Below are positions 53,601-64,000 of a stretch of 64,000 nt of DNA, piece after piece. Origin of the DNA: Gibbula magus (Eukaryota > Mollusca > Gastropoda > Trochida > Trochidae). A program made the translations under genes and the position numbers. The notes under the pieces are model-generated. The model saw only the letters and a list, made by a program, of their open reading frames with translations, searched no databases and was not told where the DNA came from. The stretch's first letter is position 1, and each line of letters starts with the position of its first letter. Location: the NCBI GenBank assembly GCA_936450465.1, contig OW388293.1:40878982-40942981 (forward strand), written 5' to 3'.

Positions 53601-56310
53601 GGGCAACGTAAGGTAAATACTAAATACCAATATTTCTGTCTTCGTCGGTAATAAATGGTGTTACTACATATTTGACAAACTTTTAAAGTTTTGTACTTTT
53701 TTTGGTAAAATAAAACAGTATTATTGTTTCTCAGCAATTTTAGAATGAAAAATATTTGCCGGATTGGTAGATGTTGTTTTTATTTTTTACTATGTGCAAT
53801 TTAATAGTTATTGCTATCAGTGAAAATCTTTTCTCCGATGGAACTGTTACCTTAAAATATGTCAAAATTGCATATACATTTTAGAACCATAGTTGCATTT
53901 TATTCTTCAGTGTAAACTAATCTTTAGGTGAGGTCGCATTTTAGAGAGGAGCAGTGATTGGAAACAACATTTTGTATGGGCCTTGAGGTCATGACATTAT
54001 GTAAAGTGTTTGTTCTAATATTGTAGCCTGTTTACCAGGGGTTGTACATAATCTCTCATGACAGCGCGAGGTGTGACCATTATTCAAATGAGTATGATCT
54101 ATTGTTGATATCTATAACGTAATTGCACAAACAGTTGCACATGGTCTTTTCATGATAATAGATTCAAATGTGTTATACACATGGAATGACCTCTTTGATT
54201 GGCATTCTAGAAGTGGAGCTGAAGAAGAATGAAGAACTATTTCACGGATATTCAACTTCTTTATTATGTGCTACATAGCTACCAATCATCACCTGCTTGA
54301 CAACGTCATTAGTATCTTCATTCTTTATAGAATTATTATGCTATTACGTAACTGTTATCATATGTTCATATCTACAATCAAACTAAAATGGATGTATAAG
54401 AATCGTAAATGAACGTTTTACATGTGTTAATTATATAGTTTTTTTTATATTGACCCGCCCAAAGAGTTAAACTACCCAACTCTCAAGGCGTTAAAGAGTT
54501 TTCAAATTTAACAGTACTAATTAAAATCATACATAATATTTGTATCTGTTTTCACCCCTTTAAATTTTCATTTGTGTCCTGCTTAGTTGGCAGTCCGAGG
54601 CGTTGGCAATGTCCAACATCTGTGCAAGTCACAACATTCTGTCCATGTACAGTACACAGTCTCTCACAACCTATTCCATAGTCATTCCTTCCCAGCCATC
54701 ATGCGGACTGTATTCATGACGTGACCACTCCGAAGAGTGGACAATGTCCAGCGGATATCCCTCAGACTCCCCTCCAGCTCTACTTCGTGTGACAGATCCA
54801 GATAGAGTGGTCATCATATTAATTGATACCCTCAAACGCTAGTTCTTGCTGAAAAGACCAGTCTTTTGTGCTGCTTATCCGCTAACAATGGGATTATGGA
54901 TTAACGCTTACCGATGAACATCAAGAAAATGTTTTGATTTTGGAGATTTTATTAAAATAACGAGGAAACTTCATTATCATTGTGCAGGAAATGTATAAAA
55001 ATGTCGCTATAAACAGCATTGATCATGAGTAAGAATATTTTATTTATGTGCCACATGCTATACATGATATATGATATAGTCATATAAAACATAGTTATAC
55101 ATGCACCCAGCCATCAGGCTTACGAGACACGATTCGTCATTGAAACATATAACATTTATAACATAATGGTTAAAATACACATTCCTGTTCACATTACTCA
55201 TTCACTTGTGTTAAATGAATAAATGGTATTGATTATGAATGTGCGGACAGAAAGAACGAATATTAAAGAGGTAATTCATTCAACGCAATATGACGAAGGA
55301 CGATATATGTCTACGGGTAGATATCCTCCTTGTTGATATTGGCTAAACGTACAAATACTTACAATACAGTCTGTTACATCTGACACACGGAGGACGGAAA
55401 GAGATTTGCATCGATTTAATAGCACATATAATATACAAAATATATTCCGTATGCAATATTCTCTCCAATACCTCTCTATGACTCTATAAGATCAGATATT
55501 AAATGGTTCAATTGCATTCTTTATCGTAATTGCTCTTATAGAACCATGTCATTTATTTAGTCATTATTCTTTTCATTAATATATATTTCTTTAAAAATAT
55601 TCAAATCAGTCTAAATATGTTTTGCAAATACTACGTGGTGATTGTCATTATGAAGATATGTTCTTATTACTGTCTGATTTTCTGTCTTGTGTGTTATGAA
55701 TTAATAAAGTGGCACCTACATAAACCATCTCATTGTCTCGTCCCTGCATCAACTAATGGCCTGTTGTGCCATTTCATATTCTAAATGTCATTTTATGAGT
55801 AAAACTGTTTAAATATACAGAAATTATATATATCATGAGCCAGGTATCAGATATCATCATTGTTTAAAATGTTAAACACTTTTCACATGATTCTGCTTGC
55901 TTGCTCTTCAAGATTTCGCCTAAAGTCTGCTTGTCTACCTGTATGTCTACATGTATGTCTACCTGTCTTTCTATCTATGACGTCACTCACAGTACTTTGA
56001 ACCTAAATTCTTTGTTTATGAAAATAACAGAAAAACGTTTGTAATCTTTCAAATTAGTTGAATTTGCTTTAAAATACGCCAATTTAAATTGTTTAGTCAA
56101 ATTTAACCCAATCACCGGTACCGAGAACGCTGATTGCTTGCGTTTAAGTGAAGTTGATTTGACCCCCCTCATTTCCCCCTCTCCCTCATCCGATTAGAGA
56201 CCTGTCCGCGCCGTGTTGGATCTTCATAATCAGAGAATTGAATTCTTAACCAAACCTTGTAGAGTTCACTTACAACCCGTGTGTTTTGAATGGTGGAGAT
56301 GTTTGCACCT
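50610..56310. other. Gene-free stretch with possible regulatory islands
   Basis: No exon chain is recognised. Between about 51060 and 51800 the sequence is less AT-rich and contains TGACGTCATGGATAATTAGA (51261), a CRE-like palindrome next to a homeodomain-type site. A B-box-like GGGTTCTAATCCCAC at about 52066 suggests a SINE relic. Conservation cannot be judged from one sequence. Confidence 0.4.
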
Positions 56311-56318
56311 AATGACAC

Positions 56319-56518
56319 AATCTCATTAAAATCATATCTTTGATTTATTCCTAAGGCTAGCCTATTTGGGTTGTCACTCATCCAAAACCTGACGGAATCC
56401 TGCAGAGCTCCGTGTTCGCCGGAAGTTGTAAATATCCTGTTGGAAATGCATGCTCTTATAATTCCGAAAGCGGACACGGGGCTCCACGGGAACGAATCAA
56501 AGATATTTTAATGAGATT
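56319..56518. mobile_element. Foldback MITE (family C), diverged copy 3, 200 bp
   Basis: AATCTCATTAAAATCATATCTTTGATT at the left pairs with AATCAAAGATATTTTAATGAGATT at the right over about 27 bases; GAGCTCCGTGTTCGCCGGAA and CGGACACGGGGCTCC pair internally. The frame 56169-56477 that overlaps it is not supported as a gene. Confidence 0.75.
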
Positions 56519-56519
56519 G

Positions 56520-59500
56520 ATGAGTATATAATATAAATTACATTTTCTGACGACAATTTAACTAATGTCATCCGATTTACCTACATGTGTAATTTGAATA
56601 AAAACGTTTTCCATAGATCGCCATGGTACATTTTTCACAACTATCTATATACGTTGATCAAATTACTGTCATTTCCAAGATAGAAAACAGAAAATTAAAC
56701 ACAAATTATAAGGTTGTAGCCAAGATGATTCCTCACAAACTTGATATATGTGAATAGGATCGGACACTATTTCTATCTATGAAAATTATTTATCCAAGAC
56801 TTAATTAACATGTAAGTCTATGGAATTACGTCACCGTCCGAATACTTTTTGCATCACTCTGTACCTTCAACCAAATAAAGTATTGGGAGCGCAGTGAGCA
56901 TAATTATAACACTTTGTACGAAACTCGTAATTGGAGCATCATGGGTCCATATTTTGGAAACCGTTTTAGCATTGAGATTGCCCTATCTCAATGTATCTGT
57001 TTGGTACTAATCCCGTGGTGTTGGAGCTGGAGTGTTGGAGCGTTTGTACACAAGGGTCTACAGTCCGCATCTCTTGGGTGATGGCGTTCCACATTTCTTG
57101 TGTGACTGAACTAAAAAGATATTTTATAATATTCAGGTTACATCAGTATAATATCTAAAATACACACTGATTAGATATGTTTTCTTTTAGCTATTATAGA
57201 ACTGTTTGGTGAAATTAATCAGAGAATCTTGGAATCTGTCAATACTGGAGACACATTTATTGGACTATTCTCTGGATGATAGCGTTTTTAAATATTCATG
57301 AAGTTAGGAAGTTGTTAATACAGTGCATATATTAAGTTTGATACTGGATGTATTGAATTCGAACTTAGTGCTACAGTTGTGGAGATAAATACTACAGGTA
57401 TCAACAGTCCGGATCCGTCTCGGTGAGGTCATTATTTTTTCTGCACATGAACTCTAAAATGTTTCGAACCATAACATTGCATATTTCTACAGTACATAAA
57501 TTGCTTTTGAATGAAATATATACATTATATAATCCAATATAAAGCTATTAACACTTACACATGTTCTGTAAAAAGTGATAACTTGATGTTCGTTATTTAT
57601 ATTGTCAGCGAATAGTTTATCTGTTTCATCGGCAGAATTGTCTCAGACATCTGGTGATTTAAACATATGATGCAGCTCTTTGTTAAGGCGAATAAATTCA
57701 ACCTTTACTTAAAGAACCTGGATTGTCACCGTCAGGCACACCGGAATGAATTGGATTGAAGTTCAAAAGTAATGACCGAAATACACAATTGCAGGGTGTC
57801 GAATCATGGTATTATAAAGTTGATTTTCAAAAAATCATACCACAGAAGATGTGTTTGAAGATCTGGCAGACCATGATGCAAGATTAAAGGAAAAAACAGA
57901 TTGTTTTGAAATTAGTGTCTGATAACAGATTCCCAACACATTTTGCAGAAAAGGGTTAGTTTGTGGATCAGTCACGTGATCATATCCATACATCTTCAAC
58001 AATTTTGGTTTAAATGCTGAAAACCCATTTAAAATGACAGGATACAAGAACTTAGAAGCGACTGAAGAATAGCACATGTTCAGAGGTGACTCTAAAACAC
58101 CCACCCCATGTCCATTTTGGGGACAATTGTCAGAAAATAGCACATTGAATCTTAGAAAGTGGTTGGCATTCTTTAATTCCCAGAAATATCAGAATGGGAT
58201 CATTAATGGCCTCAAAACACAATGTGAATGTCTTATTTTATTTTTTTAAATTAAAATCTTTTTCAGCAAAAGAACACCCCTGTTAATTTCTCCAAGAGTG
58301 GTCGTTCACTTTTGGTTGTCCATAATTTGCATAGTCTTGGAATTTCAAAGACATACACCCTATTTAGACTCTCTGGAACACTATTGGACTATCAGGGTCT
58401 ACAACCTTACCGTATCCGAGGTAGAATGCTTTCTCTATATTATCAACCGTTTTTAAATGTAAAACAGGCTTTTTAATTGTCATATTGCGTTATATTGAGG
58501 ATCCCTGGCGTTATATTGAAGATCCCTGACTGCTATAAGCCTGTTAACAGCCGCGCTATATGAGTTGCTTTTGTACCGTGAAATATGCGCAGTAGACTAA
58601 GGCGTTAGCTCATGAGTTGCTCCAGGTGATAGTGGATACGGATTCGAGACGCACTTTCTGCAAAACATTTGCTGTACATATTTCGCGTAAATTTAAGAAA
58701 TTTGTCAAAATTAGTCTAAGTTAGTTTCTTCAGATCTTTACTTTCAAGCCATCATCTTAGCAAATATATCAGGGTTTACAGTCATTATAATTCCTTCTAA
58801 CAGGGTTTACAACTGTCTGTGTAAACCCTCCTGGAGGGTGATACGGTTTAGAAAGGTCGTTTCAAGTATCACGTTATATGACTAGTAGGTTGATAAAATC
58901 GTATATTTGGCTAGTGCACGTGTTTGGTCATCATGCAGCCTACATTATATTACATATTTTGCAGTAAACATAGACCTGACATCTGCTGTGATGTTACATG
59001 TAAACGGTTATGTTTCATAAGCAGCAATATGCGTTACATGCTTTACAATCAATGCGTGTTGTGGCGCAGATGACACAAAACAAACGTTAAGAATGTGAAA
59101 CAAACTAAGGTTTCAGATCAGCTTCACTTAATTTCATCGTCTTATTTAAACCTGCAATAGAAACACTACTGAAACGGAATACTATCATCTTCAAGTTTTG
59201 CTTTCAAACGAATTCAGGCACAATGTGTTGTTTCCTCAGATCAATACGAATGCGAATGCGGTCTTAACGGATACACGATTTAGCGACAACCACCACCGGT
59301 TGAGGAGGACACTTTTCCCTCTGTATGAGTGGAATGGTGTAATATCACTAACAGTCTCCATATTTTGTAAGAATGAAATTCTAACTTTTCTTCACCCTTT
59401 AAAAAAATAATGATGATCTGAGAATTATGATAGTATAGTATGTGTCACGACATAACCAAATCATAAAAATTCTAAACGTATCACACCAAACCGCTAGGAT

Positions 59501-60810
59501 AGCAAACACTCCGTTACTAAACTCCACTCTACTCCGATCCACCACATTAGACATCACACCATACCAATTGAATTCAAATCAGGCCAAACTTCACCACAAC
59601 AGAGATCCAATGTCCGAACACATACACAAAGTACCAAACAGCGAACATAAAACACCACAACCCCTTTCACAAACAGCATAAGACAAGGATCTAAAGACGA
59701 AAAGTTAGGAATTTAAAGTACCAAGAATTTTACCAATGTCTACCTCGTAAACGTCCCACAATCACACGACGGAAGTGTACGGGTTTCATCATTGAGCTTT
59801 GCCATCAACCAGAATCAGGCACTGGAGATTACGCCGAATCAATATGGAAGGCGGGAGGCGAGATTCTCAACGGATATTAGATTTAGTGCTGGGATTATTT
59901 GCAAATTAAACAAGACCCTCTGTGTCGCTTCTTGGCGAGAAACAAGTTTCTAAGTTCACTAACGAAGCAAGAAATCGCCGAAATCGTAAGAGGAATCAAC
60001 GTCAAAATACGACCCAGGGACCCAACTAAGGACAATCGAGGTCTATCGACCTATTTCCTCCCGCGGAAGAGAAAATCGAGTCCCAATGGAATGGGCGGGG
60101 CAAGTTTTATGTTGGTAATCAAACTTGGAACTACTTTCAAAAGATTATATGAGAAAGTCTGAATTTCTTTTGGGGAAGTATTATTTGTTCATGGATTTAC
60201 AATTCGTTGTTTTTCTTCTGCATGTTGGGGTTTAATAATTATCTGAGACTATGAGTACGTATTTCTAAAATGTTGCTGTTTTGAATCGTTCTTGGGTTGA
60301 TAATTTCATAATATTTTGAGAGTTCTTGATTTTGGAATTTAATTAGAAATGTAATCATGTTTTTACTTTCAATTCAATAATTTTGATAGAGTTCTTGATT
60401 TTATAATTTCATCAACTTTTGTCATCTTGGTCCTATCGTTCAGTAAAACATTTTAATTAAAAAAAAATATAAGTTCATTAACGAAATAAAAGTTATTGAA
60501 TGTATTAATTAGCTATATGAAGCTCTTACTGGGTTCATGCTGTCGGGCTTAATTGATTGACGAAGACAAAGTTGACCATCTCTTTTGTATCAAGAGGAAG
60601 TTTTCATTCTTTTTTTATGTTTATTATGTAAAATTTTATATAAAACAAAAAAAGTTTCATAAAGAAAGAATAATTTCTTAATCTTACAATATTTTAAAAA
60701 TAACACAAATTATATTGTTGTTTCATGTTTCTTTTATGTTTATTATATTATTATATTGTCATAAAGTATCACGGCTAGCAAACCTGTCTATTTGTTTCAA
60801 ATACCAAATT
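56520..60810. other. Gene-free stretch
   Basis: Only short frames without recognisable domains, including 59899-60162 (87 residues, basic), which lies in a slightly GC-richer patch (about 59740-60120). A weak tRNA-like string occurs at about 58585-58660 (GCGCAGTAGACT, then GGATTCGAGACGC) and may be an old SINE head. Confidence 0.4.
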
Positions 60811-60818
60811 TTATGTTT

Positions 60819-60874
60819 CAGATATAACTGCATCAACGCCAAATTCCAGATATAACTGCATCAACGCCAAATTC
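60819..60874. repeat. 28-bp direct tandem duplication
   Basis: CAGATATAACTGCATCAACG and CCAAATTC are repeated exactly twice in a row, indicating a recent slippage event. Confidence 0.85.
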
Positions 60875-61194
60875 CAGATGAGTTGACAGTATAATTCAAC
60901 ACAGTTTGAACAAATCTGTTAAAAGCTTTCATTATCATATTTTTGCAAATCTGTCATGACAATGTAATTTTAAAATACAGCATTAAACTGGCTCTTTTGT
61001 GTCGAATATTCGTTTTATAGATTAAGATTTTCGATTATTCCCACCAATGACAACATTTAAAATGTTTTGGTTTGTATGTTATTATACAGTTTCAAAGAAC
61101 ACAATGGTATTATTGTGGTAATAGTACACCCTAAAATATGACAAAATGACATCAAGTATTTTCATACTATTTTATTTGACTATCATACCTGCCG

Positions 61195-61385
61195 AAACAT
61201 CATATGTACCGAAACCCGAAAATACACGTCCTATGTATATGATCATTGTCATTGTCCGGTTTTCGATAATAAATCGGGACTTTCGCCTTTATATTGTCAC
61301 TAAACTAGCATGTAATTGACGTTTTTCAGCACAAGCCAGTACGTCTCAATAAAATAAATACGTTTGACATAATGTGGCAACAACA
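61195..61385. mobile_element. Diverged fragment of TTAA-flanked MITE family A
   Basis: CATTGTCCGGTTTTCGATAA, ACTTTCGCCTTTATATTGTC and the preceding CCGAAACCCGAAAATACACG match the interior of the two better copies (29515-30003 and 35531-36017) in order. The terminal repeat is decayed (CAACAACAAGGGTTCTATC). Confidence 0.65.
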
Positions 61386-61915
61386 AGGGTTCTATCAAGT
61401 ATTTTTGTAGAAAAGAAATTAGAGAGGATATTCTCGTTATATATACATATACGCTATTAAAACAGGATTACATCACATTCCAACTGAATCATATAAATGA
61501 GGGTAATATTTTGATGACTTTATAATTGACCACGTAATAAAGACAAACGCACATTTGTTGAAAAATAAAAACAATGAGAAGTGAAGCCATTAATCAGCGC
61601 TACGAGTGGGGAACACTTCGCTACGGCTTAACAGCATATTGTTTGTAAGTTTAACATATGGTATGTGTTACTATGTGAATATTCTACCATTGTATATGTT
61701 TTATTGTGAACAATTTGTAAACTTAGGTAAAATGGTTTCATTTCACTGATGCCAAAACACCAAGATGGCGGATGCTGTCGATAGTTCGGCGTTAGAATTT
61801 TCCCATTAATGTATTTTCAATTATTATTCCGTTATCATTATGAAATTCTGTACAGTTATGCAACAAAATTTAACTGCGCTATAAAACATCATATTCACAT
61901 TTATGAAGAACGTTA

Positions 61916-62385
61916 AATGTGTTGACTGTAGCATTCGAGGAAACATTCACCCCTGTAGCTGGGGTGTTGACTGTAGCATTCGATAAACATTCACCCAGCA
62001 GCTGAACTGTTGATTATAGCTTTCGAGGAAACATTCAACCCAGTAGTTGTTCACAAAGTTTTGACTGAGGCATTAGATAAAATTTCACCCTTGTACTTGA
62101 AGTGTTGACTGTAGCATTCAAGGCAACATCCACCCCTGTAGCTGAAGTGTTGGCTGTAGCATTCGAGGAAACATTCACCCTGTAGCTGAAATTGTGACGG
62201 TAGCATTCGAGGAAACATTCACCCTGTAGCTGAAATTGTGACGGTAGCATTCGAGGAAATATTCACCCCTGTAGCTGAAGTGTTGACTGTAGCATTCGAG
62301 GAAATATTCAACCCAGTAGCTGAAATGTTGACTGTAGCATTCGAGGAAACATTCATTCCTGCTGTCGAACTGTAACATTCGAGGA
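61916..62385. repeat. Minisatellite, about ten units of about 47 bp
   Basis: The unit is roughly TGACTGTAGCATTCGAGGAA, then ACATTCACCCCTGTAGCTGA, then AGTGT. Units vary by substitutions and small indels; two adjacent units near 62160-62250 are nearly identical. The - strand frames here (62035-62250, 62175-62405) are repeat translations, not genes. Confidence 0.88.
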
Positions 62386-62944
62386 TGCTCAACAATAAGA
62401 AACATACAGTTTTATTCTAAAATATTGAACACTGATATCCGCTCTCCTCTCCTCGCCTGTATATTTAATTTAATATAAATATAATTGCACAAACTCTGGT
62501 AATAATATTTAACACATTACAGACAATATTTTATTAAAGTAAAAACTCTTTTTGAAATAAATATAGTTCAATTAGCACTTTATCTAAGTAAAACATATTT
62601 TGAATAATCAAGAAAATTGTTCCTAACATATCTAATTGCACAGTAAAACATAATTTTACCATAACAAGAAATAACATATCTGCTCTGAAGTGCCTCTATA
62701 CTTTAGAAACATTCATCAATGCAGTTGAAGTATTACTCCTCAACATTCAGAGATAGTCAAGTATTCCAGAGACGTTCTCTTGCACGAAATAACGGGGCTT
62801 TGAATAACTCTCAACCAATATTATGTAGCACGGAAATGGACGCATCATTTTCTAATGAGGAAAATTGTCTATCTTTACACTTAGCTCCTACATAAGAGAT
62901 TCTTAAATGCTGTCGAAGATTTGATGAAAATGTAATGGATGTGA

Positions 62945-63440
62945 AGTTAAAGGCGCTATAGCACGTTTTTTGCAAATTTTCTTTCATTAAAGTTTCTATT
63001 TATTCTTAAGATTTATACAATATATTGTTACATTAGAGGGTAAAACATTTCATTACACGGTCCGATAAACCGTATCCATAGAAAATGGTTATCCATACTG
63101 GAAAACGTGTAAAGCAACTGTGGTGTGGAACTCTTCAGTGTGAGAGGTAGATTTGTAGGTCTGGAGCGAATCCAGACAGCCAGATGAATGACCATTCCAT
63201 CATGGTGCCATAATTAAAACTCTATTCTAAGTCTTTAGGTATCGCTACATCAGTCAGATCACTTGAACTACCTCCGAGTGGTCATTTTAATGTGAACACA
63301 TTAAAATGGCCACTTGAAGAAAAATAGACTCGCATGGTTTAACCGAACCATGTATATTCGTTTTAGAACAATCTTTATTGATTGAGGAGTATTATCTAGC
63401 CATTGGTAACACTTATTTACCATTTCGTGAGATCAGTTTA
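62945..63440. mobile_element. Diverged copy of TTAA-flanked MITE family B
   Basis: TTAAAGGCGCTATAGCACGT and TTTTTTGCAAATTTT at 62947, then GGTAAAACATTTCATTACAC, follow the order of the copy at 26277-26631. Later AATCTTTATTGATTGAGGAG and CCATTGGTAACACTTATTT resemble its right half. The middle has extra sequence and the right terminal repeat is not identified, so the right edge is approximate. Confidence 0.6.
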
Positions 63441-64000
63441 TTTCAGTAAGCAGAACTTGTTACACGATCTCAACTGCACACCAAGAACAATGATACAAAT
63501 ATCTGTAATAAAATTCATCTTCAACTAAATGTTTGTTGGGAAACATGCATACCCATGTATAGACATTGACATATATATATATATATTGTTTAATGACTTT
63601 AAAAATGTATTCAGAGAAGTAAATTGTAATTTAAGAAGTGACACATTTATTAAGAGAGAATACAACTGCAAGTTTATTTAATTCAATTAGTTCGACTGTA
63701 CCTTCAATTAAACGATTTGCAAGGATAACAAAAACCTCCTACTGTTTATTACCCAATTCAAGGCCTAACACCACAGTCAAAATATAATACTAAACAAAAA
63801 TAACTACATCCCTCCCATTTAAAATTGCATGCATGGCATTACAAAGCATTTACAGGATACGGTAGTGTTATTCGTTGATCCACCCGTTCTGTATTGAACA
63901 CTATAACCCCGATGTAATACTTAACAAAAATAACGACATACCCACCCATTAAAAAATTCATCAATTGTACTACATTGCGTTTACAAGATACAGGAATTCT

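Noticed and set aside
56169..56477. 102-residue frame on the - strand
   Set aside because: It overlaps a foldback MITE and shows no recognisable domain or exon partners.
59899..60162. 87-residue basic frame in a GC-richer patch
   Set aside because: I looked for a homeobox or HMG-type exon in all three + frames and found none; nothing supports translation.
62035..62405. - strand frames with repeated FLECY-type peptides
   Set aside because: They are translations of the minisatellite; no start, splice or homology support.
1..64000. CRISPR array, bacterial operon or phage
   Set aside because: Intron-containing animal genes and retroelements dominate; no regularly spaced identical repeats with unique spacers are present (the 101-bp array is gapless).

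Overview
This window is nuclear DNA from an invertebrate animal. It is AT-rich, with short GT-AG exons, long introns and many interspersed repeats. A mollusc, perhaps a gastropod such as an abalone, is my best guess. That rests on general repeat style (a tRNA-derived SINE ending in a GGCGTTAA-type core and a CTCA repeat, DIRS and LINE content), not on a marker gene.

1-28.8 kb holds the 3' two thirds of a CEP164 (distal appendage centrosomal protein) orthologue on the + strand. I assembled 21 coding exons from 1865 to 28783 by reading frame and splice phase, about 918 residues. They form a long charged coiled coil followed by the conserved vertebrate CEP164 C-terminal blocks, ending in a short C-terminal peptide. 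The N-terminal WW-domain part must lie upstream of base 1. Its introns are loaded with insertions. A 6.9 kb DIRS-type tyrosine-recombinase retrotransposon (about 4616-11484) carries a zinc-knuckle Gag ORF, an RT/RNase H ORF, a Dam-like methyltransferase segment, a tyrosine recombinase, inverted terminal repeats and a diagnostic internal complementary region. A 1.38 kb hAT-type element with a perfect 8-bp target duplication sits in the same intron, and hairpin MITEs occur in this and later introns. A two-exon gene for an acidic, repeat-rich protein of unknown function is nested antisense in another CEP164 intron (21143-22518, - strand).

28.8-37.4 kb is intergenic. It contains two copies of a 0.49 kb TTAA-flanked MITE, two copies of a foldback MITE, an AT microsatellite and a full-length tRNA-derived SINE with target-site duplications.

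37.4-40.6 kb holds a two-exon gene for a secreted-then-anchored leucine-rich-repeat protein of 516 residues (signal peptide, LRRs, LRRCT, one transmembrane helix, short acidic tail). Immediately upstream is a tandem array of seven decayed copies of its own 5' segment including the signal-peptide start, the last five at an exact 101-bp period.

40.6-64 kb is largely gene-free. It contains a 5'-truncated, frameshifted LINE (43.0-44.75 kb), a second far more decayed LINE fragment (about 50.0-50.6 kb) recognisable only by protein comparison with the first, diverged further copies of the MITE families, several foldback elements, a minisatellite (61.9-62.4 kb), and a GC-richer block near 48.2-48.8 kb with a diverged two-copy tandem repeat that could be regulatory. 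No rRNA, functional tRNA, CRISPR or bacterial-type operon is present.
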